Notes: generated by a model from the letters alone, not told the origin. 64,000 nucleotides of DNA from Saprospiraceae bacterium (GCA_041392805.1 JAWKLJ010000001.1:2914001-2978000), one strand, 5' to 3'. Positions 15,861 through 24,844 are shown, numbered from the stretch's first letter. Numbers and translations: made by a program.

Positions 15861-18800
15861 ATGGAAACTTACCCAAAACCATCTGTCAAAGTCACCAACA
15901 AAGGAACGCAAGTAAAAGTAAATCCCGTCGGCCTATTAAACACAGCCGTACGGGCTGGATTCAAGAGTTATGGAACAGCTATTGTAGAAGCCATTAAAGC
16001 ATTTGAAAAAGAGTATCCAAAGGAAACATTGGCCTTCGAGTTAGTATACTATGCTTTTATTAATGCCTGCCAAAATTTGGCAAAAGCTGCTAATCCAGAA
16101 AAATGGAATAATATATCAAATCTTGGAACTCATACAAAAGGCCTAAAAGTAGATGCTTCCAAAGATTTAGAAAAACTAGAAGTTTATATTACCAATGACT
16201 TTTTCTTAAGACCAAATACGCTCCCTTTCATCCATCAATTTACACCCTATTTTGAAGCTTGGTTGACTGAAACCTTGGCTTTGTCATTAGAGGAAAGTTA
16301 CAATACGGCTAGGAGCCTTCCAAACCATTTTTGGCAGGCATTAGACATTGAATATAGAGGAAAGAGGAAACACTATGAAGCTTTAGAAACATATTTCAAA
16401 GACACTCCCTTTTCCAAAGGCTTGGAAAACAATCAAAACAAAAGAAAGTATTACAACCAAATCGCTTCCTTTTTTCATCAGCCAGTTTTGAATGATTATC
16501 GGATAAAACTATCTGAAATTTATCTCGAACTAGGTTTTGAAATTCATAACCGAAACTGGCAGGAGGATAAGAAGGTTGCTAACCAAATAGAGTTTTCTGG
16601 TGAAAATATTCATGATTATATACTAAATAACTTCTTGAAGGAGAAACCAAAATATGGTTTGAAAGCCGAAAGCTCAAGAATCTTGCTATTATTGGGTCAA
16701 CCTGGTCAAGGAAAAAGCTCTTTTTGTTATCGATTGGTTCATGATTTACTACCCGATTGGCCACCTGATAGAGATTTGGTTTTCCTGAGATTGAGGGACT
16801 TAATCAATCCAAGGGATTTTTTAATCCGACCATTCCAAGAAATAACAATCTTTTTCCGAAGCAAAGGGATAGAAGTTTCACTAGACAATGCTCTCATCGT
16901 CCTTGACGGTTTGGACGAATTGTATATGACTGAGGGTCTAACCAACGTCGAGATCAATCAATTCTTTTTCTTTATCACGCGATTAGTCTCCTCCAAACCA
17001 AGTACATCTTTAATCATCTCTTCCCGGTTCCATTATGTCAATCTAAATAAAATTGGGCGAGATGAAGCTTTGATTCTTTCTCTTAACCCACTGACAATAG
17101 AACAGCAAAAGAACTGGTTGAAAATTTATAAGAAATATCATCCCAAGTGTAAATTAGATAATGCTCTCCTAGAAAGAATCAATGGTCAAAATAATGTTCA
17201 ATTCCAATCCATCCGAGAGCTTATTAACCAACCTATCTTACTTTCTCTAGTCGCTAAAGCTGATTTTGAGATTCAGGCAAATGACAATAAAGCCAAAATC
17301 TATGATAGTCTTTTTGCAGCTTTGATTGAAAGAGAAAAAAATAAGGCAGGGAAATTTCAAGACTTTGATCCAGAAGATTTCCGGGATTACATTGCGACCA
17401 TAGCTTTATATATCTATCAATCAAAGAATGAATATATTTCTAGTACCGAATTATTTGAATTAGAGGAAACTAAAATATTTATCGAAGATAACGTAAAAGG
17501 AGATTTTAATAAATTAGAAGATGCATTGAAAGAAGTGCTAATTAGTTTTTATTTCAAGGAAGTTGATAACACATTAAAAAAAGAACAAAAGAGAAATTAT
17601 GCGATCGAATTTTTACATAAATCCCTACAAGAGTTTATGGCTGGAGAAAAAATATGGAATACAATTATTAATAAATTCTCTGCCACAGAAGGGAAAAAAA
17701 GGCCCGTAATTAAGAATTGGAAAAATGCCTTAAAAATAATCTGGGAATTGGTTTCAGATAAACCTATATCTCCAGAAGTTGCACAATATTTAACGGAAAT
17801 TATTCATAACGACGACCGGAAGGAATTAAAAGATTATTTGGCAAAAAGACTTATCTATTTTTTCCCTGATCTTCTAGATCATTATTTCATCTATCAATAT
17901 GATGGGATTAATGATACCCAGAACCCAATGATTAAATCTACAACCTGCTTTTATCTATGTTGCCATTTAATAACGAATCTAGGGGGGAAATTAACTTCTG
18001 GTGGTATTAATCTATCCAAAGATAGATTTACCGAATTATTAACGATAAACCAGATTATTAATCCTAGAAAATTCAATTTAGAAAATCATGACTTAAGTTA
18101 TGCAAAACTGGATTTTATTAAATTCGAAAATGTTAATTTAAGAGGGGCTATTCTTGATAATGCTTATTTATTGGGAGCAAATTTATTTGATGCTAAGTTT
18201 AATAATGCCACTTTAAGCAATACGATTTTGACTGATTCAATATTGATAAATGCTGATTTTCGGGAAGCTGTTCTTAGCAAAGTAGATTTCAGCGGGGCTA
18301 ATTTGCTTAGAGCTAATTTCAAAGAAGCTAAATTGAACAATGTTGATTTCAGTAATGCTCAACTTCTTGAAGTCAATTTTAAGAATGCTATTTTATGTCA
18401 ATCTATTTTTGTAGGAGCAGATTTATTCTGTGCTATCTTGAATGGAGCTGATCTAAAAGGTGCCAATCTGAGCAATGCTGATCTAAGAGAAACTGACCTG
18501 ACTGGAGCTGATCTGACCACGGCTGGCCTAAAAAGTGTCAACCTCAGAGGTGCTAAGCTAGAAGGAGCTATTCTAAGAGGGGTAGATATGATGGGAGCCG
18601 ACTTAAGAGGAGCCGAACTTCAAAAAGCGGACCTGACTGGAGCTGAACTCGTTGAGACTAATCTAAAAGGTGCTGATTTAAGTTATGCTAATCTTACAAG
18701 AGCTGATCTTATGGGCGCTTTTCTGAATAATGCTAACCTAGAAATGGCCGTGTTGAAGGACATTAATTTACAAGATGCAGATATCAGAAGTTGTAGGAAC

Positions 18801-18908
18801 TTAGGTATTGATCAATTAAATCAAGTAATCTCTTTAAAGAATTGCATTGGATTGGATCCTAAAATTGAAGAAGAATTAAAAATAAGGAACCCAAAATTAT
18901 TCGAGTAG
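15861..18908 (+). CDS. NACHT (STAND) NTPase with C-terminal pentapeptide repeats, copy 1
   Basis: This 1015-residue protein has an N-terminal domain of unknown type (1-250), a NACHT NTPase (about 270-600) and a right-handed pentapeptide solenoid (about 735-970). Walker A is GQPGQGKSS (279-287). Walker B is LIVLDGLDEL, with Asp349, Asp352 and Glu353. 'IISSRFHYVNL' acts as sensor region, and 'YAIEFLHKSLQEFMAGEKI' is the usual NACHT C-terminal signature. The repeats are diverse (ANLRE, ADLTG, ANFKE type). Bacterial NACHT proteins of this architecture are reported antiphage immune receptors; the solenoid is probably the sensing part. Its N-terminal domain and last 40 residues are shared with the second NACHT at 21697. 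A paired ACCCA site follows 5 bp after the stop. Confidence 0.9.
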   Translation: METYPKPSVKVTNKGTQVKVNPVGLLNTAVRAGFKSYGTAIVEAIKAFEKEYPKETLAFELVYYAFINACQNLAKAANPEKWNNISNLGTHTKGLKVDASKDLEKLEVYITNDFFLRPNTLPFIHQFTPYFEAWLTETLALSLEESYNTARSLPNHFWQALDIEYRGKRKHYEALETYFKDTPFSKGLENNQNKRKYYNQIASFFHQPVLNDYRIKLSEIYLELGFEIHNRNWQEDKKVANQIEFSGENIHDYILNNFLKEKPKYGLKAESSRILLLLGQPGQGKSSFCYRLVHDLLPDWPPDRDLVFLRLRDLINPRDFLIRPFQEITIFFRSKGIEVSLDNALIVLDGLDELYMTEGLTNVEINQFFFFITRLVSSKPSTSLIISSRFHYVNLNKIGRDEALILSLNPLTIEQQKNWLKIYKKYHPKCKLDNALLERINGQNNVQFQSIRELINQPILLSLVAKADFEIQANDNKAKIYDSLFAALIEREKNKAGKFQDFDPEDFRDYIATIALYIYQSKNEYISSTELFELEETKIFIEDNVKGDFNKLEDALKEVLISFYFKEVDNTLKKEQKRNYAIEFLHKSLQEFMAGEKIWNTIINKFSATEGKKRPVIKNWKNALKIIWELVSDKPISPEVAQYLTEIIHNDDRKELKDYLAKRLIYFFPDLLDHYFIYQYDGINDTQNPMIKSTTCFYLCCHLITNLGGKLTSGGINLSKDRFTELLTINQIINPRKFNLENHDLSYAKLDFIKFENVNLRGAILDNAYLLGANLFDAKFNNATLSNTILTDSILINADFREAVLSKVDFSGANLLRANFKEAKLNNVDFSNAQLLEVNFKNAILCQSIFVGADLFCAILNGADLKGANLSNADLRETDLTGADLTTAGLKSVNLRGAKLEGAILRGVDMMGADLRGAELQKADLTGAELVETNLKGADLSYANLTRADLMGAFLNNANLEMAVLKDINLQDADIRSCRNLGIDQLNQVISLKNCIGLDPKIEEELKIRNPKLFE

Positions 18909-18913
18909 TTTTT

Positions 18914-18933
18914 TGTACCCAATGTAATACCCA
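18914..18933 (+). other. Paired ACCCA site A2 (candidate integrase arm site) after NACHT 1
   Basis: TGTACCCA and TAATACCCA with ACCCA cores 12 bp apart. The downstream 30 bases are a diverged version of those next to the att core at 24701, but no core is present here. Confidence 0.5.
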
Positions 18934-19058
18934 ATCACTTTCTCGTAATTAACTGGTTGCTAAAACAAAATAATCCCATGGTGCATATTCGGAAACGTCT
19001 GACCCCCCCATTCCGGTCGTCTGACCCCCCTGAGAAGATACCTACGAAAAGGCAAATG

Positions 19059-19793
19059 TTAAGATAAACTTTTTGCTGGTTTTCTTAAACTATTTCCTTT
19101 CAAATCTATTCGATGTGCTTTAGGAATAATTCTATCCAAAATAGCATCAGCTAAAGTAGGTTCATCAAAATATTCATACCACTTGTTGACGGGTAGTTGT
19201 GAGCAGATTAAAGTAGCTGCTGCTTCGTATCGGTCTTCGAGTATTTGTAAGAGGATCAGTTTGATGGCTGGTGTAATGGGTTGTAGACCAAAATCATCAA
19301 AGATAATGAGTGCTGCTTTTTTAATTCTGTCCAACCACTTGAGGAGTGATCCATCGGTTCTTGCCAGGGCAATTTGTTCGGTTAATCGATTCATGTTGAA
19401 GTAGAGGGTTCTGTGACCTAAGACGCAAGCTTGATGACCTAGGGCACATGCCAGATAGGATTTACCACAACCGGTTGCCCCGGTGATGAGGATATTTTCT
19501 CCCCTTTGGATGTAGGAGCAATCGGCTAATTTGAGGAGTTTTTCTTTACTTAGATTTCGCTGTTGATCGCAATCAATATCAGGTAAAGTGGCTTGATATC
19601 GGAGTTTGCTGAGTCTTACAAACATTTGCATTTTTTTATTAGACCGGTTGTCATGCTCTGCATCTAGCAGGGTAGCCAAGAGTTGATGTGCTTCGGGTTG
19701 CTGGTTGATAGGCAAGCCCAATATAGCCTCATAAGCATTGGCCATTCCGATTAATTTGAGTTGCTTCATCCTTTGCAGGGATACATTTTTCAT
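19059..19793 (-). CDS. istB: IS21 helper ATPase IstB
   Basis: This 244-residue DnaA/DnaC-like AAA+ ATPase has Walker A GATGCGKSY (about 104-112), Walker B ALIIFDDFG and an arginine-finger region ILDRIIPKAHRIDLKG. It is the transposition helper of IS21 elements: it binds DNA, selects the target and activates the IstA transposase. The length fits the family. It lies 27 bp downstream of istA on the same strand, the canonical IS21 arrangement. No disruption is seen. Confidence 0.93.
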   Translation of the reverse strand: MKNVSLQRMKQLKLIGMANAYEAILGLPINQQPEAHQLLATLLDAEHDNRSNKKMQMFVRLSKLRYQATLPDIDCDQQRNLSKEKLLKLADCSYIQRGENILITGATGCGKSYLACALGHQACVLGHRTLYFNMNRLTEQIALARTDGSLLKWLDRIKKAALIIFDDFGLQPITPAIKLILLQILEDRYEAAATLICSQLPVNKWYEYFDEPTLADAILDRIIPKAHRIDLKGNSLRKPAKSLS

Positions 19794-19820
19794 GTTCTTT
19801 TTTTTTGAGTTGAATACTAT

Positions 19821-21377
19821 TTATTGATACTGTTGAGGGCCACGGATATTATCATGTAGTGGTAGTTTGAGTTGAGCAGGTTGTTCCTCGACCTGATCCA
19901 ATTCAAGGAGCAGGATTCTTTTGAGCATGTTATAACTGACTCTACTGACCTTTTGACAACGTAGTGCGGCTTGTTCTAATCGTTCCTTAGAGTACTTTTT
20001 AGTGAGGTGTAAGATGCCTTTACAACTGTTGTAGGATTGCTCTTGATGGATTCTGGAGACCAGTACCAACTGAATAGCCCAGTGGGTGGCTGGGCCTATT
20101 AGTTTGGCCTGGGTCAAAAAATATTCAGCGTCGTAACCCAGACTTTTTTTCCATTCTTGATGGTGTTTGGGCATATGCTGTTCTTGGGTCTGATAATGAT
20201 AGCTACCCCGCCCCTCCAACCTTTGGTGCAAGGCAATGCGCTCACTGTTGAGGAAGACTTCCACTACTTTAGGGGTATAAATGATCTGTGCTTGTTGGCC
20301 TACATACTGGCAGGGAACGGAGTAAAAATTCTTTTCTTCTCCGATAAAAACATGGTAATTGAGTTGGATTTTAGCACGGGTTATTTTCTTGATCTCAAAT
20401 AAATCGCTGGGAAGATCTCTCATTTGTGGGCGTTCGTAGGTCTGAAAAATACTTTGTCGACTCCCTTCTTTTTTTTGATAAGCCTTGGCATTGTGCCGAT
20501 CAAGTTGTTCTCTAATGCCCTCGTTTAGGGCCGCTAAACTGGAGAAGACTTCATTTCTTAAAGGGCCATAAATACGGTTATAGACCACACCTACAGCATT
20601 TTCCACACTGGCTTTATCCTTGGGTTTACCCACTCGGGTAGCCTGTAAGTCCAATTGATAGTGGGCAGCTAATTGCTCACATAATTGGGTGAAAGTGGGT
20701 TCATATCTATCGGCCCTGGTAACATAAGATTTTAAATTATCCGATAAGAGGACCTGAGGAAGGCCACCAAAAAATGACAGCGCTTGGTTCAGACCATGCA
20801 CAAAATGGGCAAGCTGTTGACTAGCCAAGGCAATGACAAATGCATAATGGCTATGGGGAAACACCGCTACCAGGACTTCACATGAATGGACTTGGCCCGT
20901 ACTGAGATCTACCCACTCAAGTTTCTTTCCACTAAAATCTACCATCAGTTCTTGACCTGGAACATGGTTCAAACTCAGCGTAAGATCTTTGCGGCCAATC
21001 CCTCTTTTTAGATATTCACAAAACTGACTATAACCATAACCATCTGGATGTTCCACCCGGTATTCTTCCCATAACAACTGCCGCGTTACACCTACTCGAC
21101 GTAATTCTTTTATCCAATAGTCCTGCTGTTGAGATAAGGTAGCGCTGCGGTCCGTTTGGCTAGGCGTATGGGTGCCATACAGGATAACCTTAAGTTGATC
21201 ATCATCTAACAATAAAAGCTGCCCTATATCCTCCGTATAAGCTTGGCTGCGACGCAGATACTCGCGTACCGTATTCTTCGATATTTTTAGTTGACGGGCC
21301 GTAGCCTTAATCGAACGGGTACTCAGATAATTTTTGATAATGCTTTTTACTTGATCCATACGTTTAATTATTGCCAT
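19821..21377 (-). CDS. istA: IS21 transposase IstA
   Basis: This 518-residue protein has an N-terminal HTH (KATARQLKISKNTVREYLRRS), then the rve integrase core with the DDE residues in LMVDFSGKKLEW (first Asp), VLLSDNLKSYV (second Asp) and PKDKASVENAVGVVYNRI (Glu). The C-terminal Mu-like beta-barrel domain and basic tail follow. These are the standard parts of IstA, which cuts and joins IS21 ends, usually from a head-to-tail dimer. The frame is intact. The promoter region (about 21378-21560) is the IS right end with repeated GGGGTCAGACC motifs, the binding sites for this transposase. Confidence 0.93.
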   Translation of the reverse strand: MAIIKRMDQVKSIIKNYLSTRSIKATARQLKISKNTVREYLRRSQAYTEDIGQLLLLDDDQLKVILYGTHTPSQTDRSATLSQQQDYWIKELRRVGVTRQLLWEEYRVEHPDGYGYSQFCEYLKRGIGRKDLTLSLNHVPGQELMVDFSGKKLEWVDLSTGQVHSCEVLVAVFPHSHYAFVIALASQQLAHFVHGLNQALSFFGGLPQVLLSDNLKSYVTRADRYEPTFTQLCEQLAAHYQLDLQATRVGKPKDKASVENAVGVVYNRIYGPLRNEVFSSLAALNEGIREQLDRHNAKAYQKKEGSRQSIFQTYERPQMRDLPSDLFEIKKITRAKIQLNYHVFIGEEKNFYSVPCQYVGQQAQIIYTPKVVEVFLNSERIALHQRLEGRGSYHYQTQEQHMPKHHQEWKKSLGYDAEYFLTQAKLIGPATHWAIQLVLVSRIHQEQSYNSCKGILHLTKKYSKERLEQAALRCQKVSRVSYNMLKRILLLELDQVEEQPAQLKLPLHDNIRGPQQYQ

Positions 21378-21696
21378 TTCCGGTTGCTTGATTAAGCAAT
21401 CAAAATGACCTTTTTTTTCGTATGTATCTACAAATTCCAGGGGGGGTCAAAGCTCCGGAATCACCCTCAATCCTTTTCAAAACTTAGGGGGGTCAAAGCC
21501 CCGGAATTGGGGGGTCAGACCAAATCGGAACTGGGGGGTCAGACCGATCGGAATACGCAAAAACAAAATAATCCCATGGCGATTTTTGAGTCATCATTCC
21601 TTTTTTCCTATTTATTCAATCTCAACTTTGAAGTTTCATCATGTATCACTACATTTAAATACCGTTATAGGAACACCATAAAAACCTTTTTGCTAA

Positions 21697-24627
21697 ATGA
21701 ATGACTCCACAATACTCCAAGTGACCAAACCTATAAAATGGTACAATAAAAAGGTAAAGACTAATTTCAAGAAGCTATTTACAGCACTTACAAAAAGTGC
21801 AATAATGGCCTGGAAAGGCGATCCATTCAATGTAGCAAAGGAAGGAGTGGGGATCGTAGATGCATTCGAGCTAAAAGATGATCCAAGTGGTTTAGCTTAT
21901 CTACTGATTTTGAAATCAATGATCAACTCTGCCAATAATTTGGCCAAAGAAAACCAACATAAATTTAGAATTGAAACTAAAGATCTTGATGTTCTTCATG
22001 ACGACGATGATTATGTAAAATTCCTAAATGGGATGGATGACATTTTGGAAAACGAAGAGCTAACTATCAATAAAAACACATTAACCAACCCTCGTAGCCT
22101 AACCCAAGTACTAGAGCCATTTCAAGCTTACTTCATAGAATGGATTCAGTTCTTTGGTATCAAGAAAATTGAAGCAGAAGTTCTTTCGCATAGGCTACCA
22201 ACCTATTTTGTATTTGCCTTCAACGATGAGTGGCGACAGGAAGCAGCAACATATGAAATATTGACTAGAAACTTAGACACACCAGCTACACAAGCTGCTC
22301 TAGAAGAATTGGAATGGATGCAATACAATTCTTTTCTTCAACAAGAAGTGGAGAAGCCCGTCTTTGATGAACACTTTAGCCTACGACAAATCTATATCCC
22401 GCTAAGAGCATACTTTATTAGAGAAGAAAAGCTAAAAAAGGAAGGTTTTGAGGAAAAAAAGAAAGTGAAAATCCCGATAAATTTAGAAGCAGAATTAGAT
22501 TCTTGGCTTAAAACAGCAAATAGTAAGGAGGCTATTAAAATAATTAGTGGGGGCCCTGGATCGGGGAAATCTACTTTCGCTAAAATTTGGTCAGCTAGGC
22601 AAGCAGAAGAAGGTACCATTAGAATAATTTTTGTTCCCTTACATTTTTTCGACTTACAAGGTGACTTAGTTAATTCAGTAAGTAAATTCATTGAGCTTAA
22701 TATAGATATTCATGTATCTTACAATCCGCTCAGAAGAGATGAAAAAATACTACTAATATTTGACGGCCTTGATGAATTAACCCAGCAAGGAGAATACGCT
22801 GCTGAAGTGGCTAGAAAATTTGTCCTAGCTATCCACCAACATAATGCATACTGCAATAGGGATAATAAAATCAAAACTCTATTTCTGCTTTTAGGTCGAG
22901 AACTAATTGTACAAAGCACTTCATCCAATTTTCGCCAAGAAAGACAAGTTCTTCACTTATTACCATATTTCATCATAGATAGGGAAGATGATTTTGAAGG
23001 TGATGAAAAAATCCTACAAGAAGATCAAAGGGACATTTGGTGGAAAAACTATGGGCAACTTACTGGTCAGAATTTCCCTAATATGCCAGAAGAAATTAAA
23101 AACCCTAGCCTAGATGAAATCACAGCACAGCCTTTACTTAATTACCTAGTTGCGCTTAGTAAAAAACGTGGTAAAATTGTCTTTTCAGCAGAAACAAACT
23201 TAAACGAGATTTACAATGACCTCATCGAAGGTGTCCAACAAAGACAGTATGAAGGGGGAAGGGAATATAAGGCTATTGAAGGCTTGAAAAAAGACGATTT
23301 CAAGAGAGTTTTAGAGGAGATTGCCATTGCAGCATGGCATGGAGGCGATCTCCGAACAACTACTGTTGGAAGAATTCAAAAACACATTGAAAGGAGTGGT
23401 TTACAGGCTTTGCTAGAAAGGTTTAAGGAAGGCGCCAAATCAGGAATTACCCGTCTCCTCACCGCATTTTATTTTAGAGAATATGGGATTGAAAATGGGG
23501 AACAAACTTTTGAGTTTACGCACAAGAGTTTCGGTGAGTACTTAACTGCTGCTAGACTGGTAAAACTGGTTAGCAAAATTCATCAACAAGTTAAACTAAG
23601 ACAATCTGACTATGATGTAGGTTGGGATGAGAAGAAGGCTCTTTTAACTTGGCTTGAAGTTACAGGAGAATCCCCAATTGACAATTACCTCCTTATATTT
23701 ATTAGGAATGAAGTCAAGAAACAACCAGTTGAAAGATTAAAAGAATGGCAGCTAACTCTTTCAAACCTAATAAGCTTTGTGCTTAAAAATGGTTTGCCTA
23801 TTCTTAAGCATGATGAAACGATCAAAGAGAATTGGAGGGTTACACGAAATGCTGAAGAAGCACTGTTAGTAATTCTTAATTCTTGTGCTATCCAGACTAA
23901 GGAAATATCTAAAATTAATTTCCCATTAGATACAAGCCTTGGAGAATGGATTTCTAAGATACAACCTCAAAGATTGGATGGAAGTAATGTAATTGCATTT
24001 TCATGCCTAAGTTACCTTGATATAAACCACCAGATTTTTCATCTAAAGGATTTATTTTCAGTCAACTTGCAGGGTGCCAAATTGCAGAATGCCAAATTGC
24101 AGAATGCCAACTTGCAGTATGCCGACTTGCAGAATGCCAACTTGCAGAATGCCAACTTGCAGGGTACCAACTTGCAGAATGCCGACTTGCAGGGTGCCAA
24201 ATTGCAGAATGCCAAATTGCAGAATACCAACTTGCAGAATACCAACTTGCAGTATGCTAACTTGTTGTCTGCCAACTTGCAGGATGCCGACTTGCAGGAT
24301 GCCAACTTGCAGTATGCCAACTTGCAGGATGCCGACTTGCAGGATGCCGACTTGCAGGATGCCAAATTGCAGTATGCCAACTTGCAGTATGCCAACTTGC
24401 AGAATGCCAAATTGCAGTATGCCAACTTGCAGGATGCCAACTTGCAGAATGCCAAATTGCAATATGCCAAATTGCAGAATGCCAAATTGCAGAATGCCAA
24501 ATTGCGAGGAGCAATAGGCCTCTCAATTGATCAATTAAGTCAAGTCATCTCTTTGAGGAATTGCACTGGATTGGATTCTAAAATTGAAAAGGAATTGAAA
24601 AAACAAAAACCTGAATTGTTCGAGTAG
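21697..24627 (+). CDS. NACHT (STAND) NTPase with hypervariable pentapeptide repeat tail, copy 2
   Basis: This 976-residue paralogue of the protein at 15861 has an N-terminal domain (shared motif 'LP.yF..A...EWR......YE.L'), then a NACHT NTPase. Walker A is GGPGSGKST (285-293) and Walker B is LLIFDGLDELT (Asp356, Asp359, Glu360). The helical region ends in FEFTHKSFGEYLTAARLV. Residues 790-939 are thirty uninterrupted pentapeptides of the form (N/K/D)LQ(N/D/Y/G)A, encoded by almost identical 15-bp units. The final 35 residues (LSIDQLSQVISLRNCTGLDSKIEKEL) match copy 1. It is probably an antiphage receptor, by analogy with bacterial NLR-like NACHT proteins. Nearly only the second and fourth repeat positions vary, so the solenoid surface would differ mainly there. 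The gap between the IS21 copy and this gene (21580-21696) shows no other feature. Confidence 0.9.
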   Translation: MNDSTILQVTKPIKWYNKKVKTNFKKLFTALTKSAIMAWKGDPFNVAKEGVGIVDAFELKDDPSGLAYLLILKSMINSANNLAKENQHKFRIETKDLDVLHDDDDYVKFLNGMDDILENEELTINKNTLTNPRSLTQVLEPFQAYFIEWIQFFGIKKIEAEVLSHRLPTYFVFAFNDEWRQEAATYEILTRNLDTPATQAALEELEWMQYNSFLQQEVEKPVFDEHFSLRQIYIPLRAYFIREEKLKKEGFEEKKKVKIPINLEAELDSWLKTANSKEAIKIISGGPGSGKSTFAKIWSARQAEEGTIRIIFVPLHFFDLQGDLVNSVSKFIELNIDIHVSYNPLRRDEKILLIFDGLDELTQQGEYAAEVARKFVLAIHQHNAYCNRDNKIKTLFLLLGRELIVQSTSSNFRQERQVLHLLPYFIIDREDDFEGDEKILQEDQRDIWWKNYGQLTGQNFPNMPEEIKNPSLDEITAQPLLNYLVALSKKRGKIVFSAETNLNEIYNDLIEGVQQRQYEGGREYKAIEGLKKDDFKRVLEEIAIAAWHGGDLRTTTVGRIQKHIERSGLQALLERFKEGAKSGITRLLTAFYFREYGIENGEQTFEFTHKSFGEYLTAARLVKLVSKIHQQVKLRQSDYDVGWDEKKALLTWLEVTGESPIDNYLLIFIRNEVKKQPVERLKEWQLTLSNLISFVLKNGLPILKHDETIKENWRVTRNAEEALLVILNSCAIQTKEISKINFPLDTSLGEWISKIQPQRLDGSNVIAFSCLSYLDINHQIFHLKDLFSVNLQGAKLQNAKLQNANLQYADLQNANLQNANLQGTNLQNADLQGAKLQNAKLQNTNLQNTNLQYANLLSANLQDADLQDANLQYANLQDADLQDADLQDAKLQYANLQYANLQNAKLQYANLQDANLQNAKLQYAKLQNAKLQNAKLRGAIGLSIDQLSQVISLRNCTGLDSKIEKELKKQKPELFE
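24064..24513 (+). repeat. Thirty 15-bp coding repeats (pentapeptide codons)
   Basis: Units follow AAY/AAA/GAC-TTG-CAG-NNT-GCC with the same codons almost everywhere; TTG CAG is invariant except in two units (NLLSA and the last, KLRGA). The array is exactly 450 bp. Copy 1's repeats are diverged at the nucleotide level. This indicates recent expansion by slippage or unequal exchange. Long frames on the minus strand here are by-products of the repeat. Confidence 0.95.
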
Positions 24628-24632
24628 TTTTT

Positions 24633-24652
24633 TGTACCCAATGTAATACCCA
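24633..24652 (+). other. Paired ACCCA site A3 left of the second att core
   Basis: TGTACCCA and TAATACCCA, cores 12 bp apart, 5 bp after the NACHT 2 stop codon and 49 bp before the att core at 24701. It is the same sequence as site A2 and 93 percent similar in context to A5. Confidence 0.55.
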
Positions 24653-24700
24653 ATCAAAAAATCACTCGTAACTAACTGACAATCAAAGGCAAAGACACAA

Positions 24701-24717
24701 CCTAGTGGGTCTACAAA
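24701..24717 (+). other. att core, right end of the island
   Basis: An exact copy of the 17-bp tRNA-Gln 3' end (CCTAGTGGGTCTACAAA). It is also the left boundary of the following 972-bp TA-bearing unit. Confidence 0.85.
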
Positions 24718-24723
24718 AAAAGA

Positions 24724-24764
24724 AAGCCTTGTAAATTATTGGTTTACAAGGCTTTTGCTTTTTC
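24724..24764 (+). terminator. Rho-independent terminator right of the att core
   Basis: AAGCCTTGTAAA (24724-24735), a 7-base loop and TTTACAAGGCTT (24743-24754), then TTGCTTTTT. The same hairpin recurs at 25698. If the island excised, it would end up directly after tRNA-Gln and could be the original tRNA terminator. Confidence 0.85.
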
Positions 24765-24824
24765 TAGCACTCCTCGCAACTCACTCAATATCAGCACTTT
24801 GCTAATTCCCCTGTTTTTATTTTT

Positions 24825-24844
24825 TGTACCCATTGTTGTACCCA
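24825..24844 (+). other. Paired TGTACCCA site A4
   Basis: Two perfect TGTACCCA copies 12 bp apart, 124 bp right of the core at 24701. This is comparable with site A1, 149 bp right of the tRNA core. Confidence 0.55.

Larger units (their letters stand above)
18982..21559 (-). mobile_element. IS21-family insertion sequence, 2578 bp, with 20-bp flanking duplication
   Basis: The element contains istA and istB on the minus strand. The ends begin TGCATATTC and finish GAATACGCA (TG...CA). Multiple GTCTGACCCCCC motifs occur at both ends: two on the left and at least two plus degenerate ones on the right, as in IS21. Directly outside both ends is the identical 20-mer AAAACAAAATAATCCCATGG (18962-18981 and 21560-21579). 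It separates NACHT 1 from NACHT 2. Confidence 0.9.
4942..24717 (+). mobile_element. tRNA-Gln-integrated genomic island (about 19.8 kb)
   Basis: The island is bounded by perfect 17-bp direct repeats CCTAGTGGGTCTACAAA at 4942-4958 and 24701-24717. The left copy is the tRNA-Gln 3' end. A tyrosine integrase is the first gene, followed by an excisionase-like HTH and a VapE-type primase/helicase. Cargo includes a GIY-YIG nuclease, an HExxH protein, an EAD11-like protein, two NACHT-pentapeptide NTPases and two insertion sequences. All resident genes run on the plus strand and are visibly AT-richer than the flanks. No relaxase, coupling protein or type IV secretion gene was found, so the element is not self-conjugative from what is here. 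An integrase/HTH/primase order is also seen in phage satellites, which is an alternative reading. Confidence 0.88.

Noticed and set aside
24039..24526. Long minus- and plus-strand shadow frames (Cys/Pro- or Gly-rich) over the pentapeptide region
   Set aside because: They result from the 15-bp periodicity, which keeps all frames open; only the NACHT frame makes a sensible protein.
4942..24717. Conjugative element
   Set aside because: No relaxase, coupling protein or transfer genes were found between the att cores.
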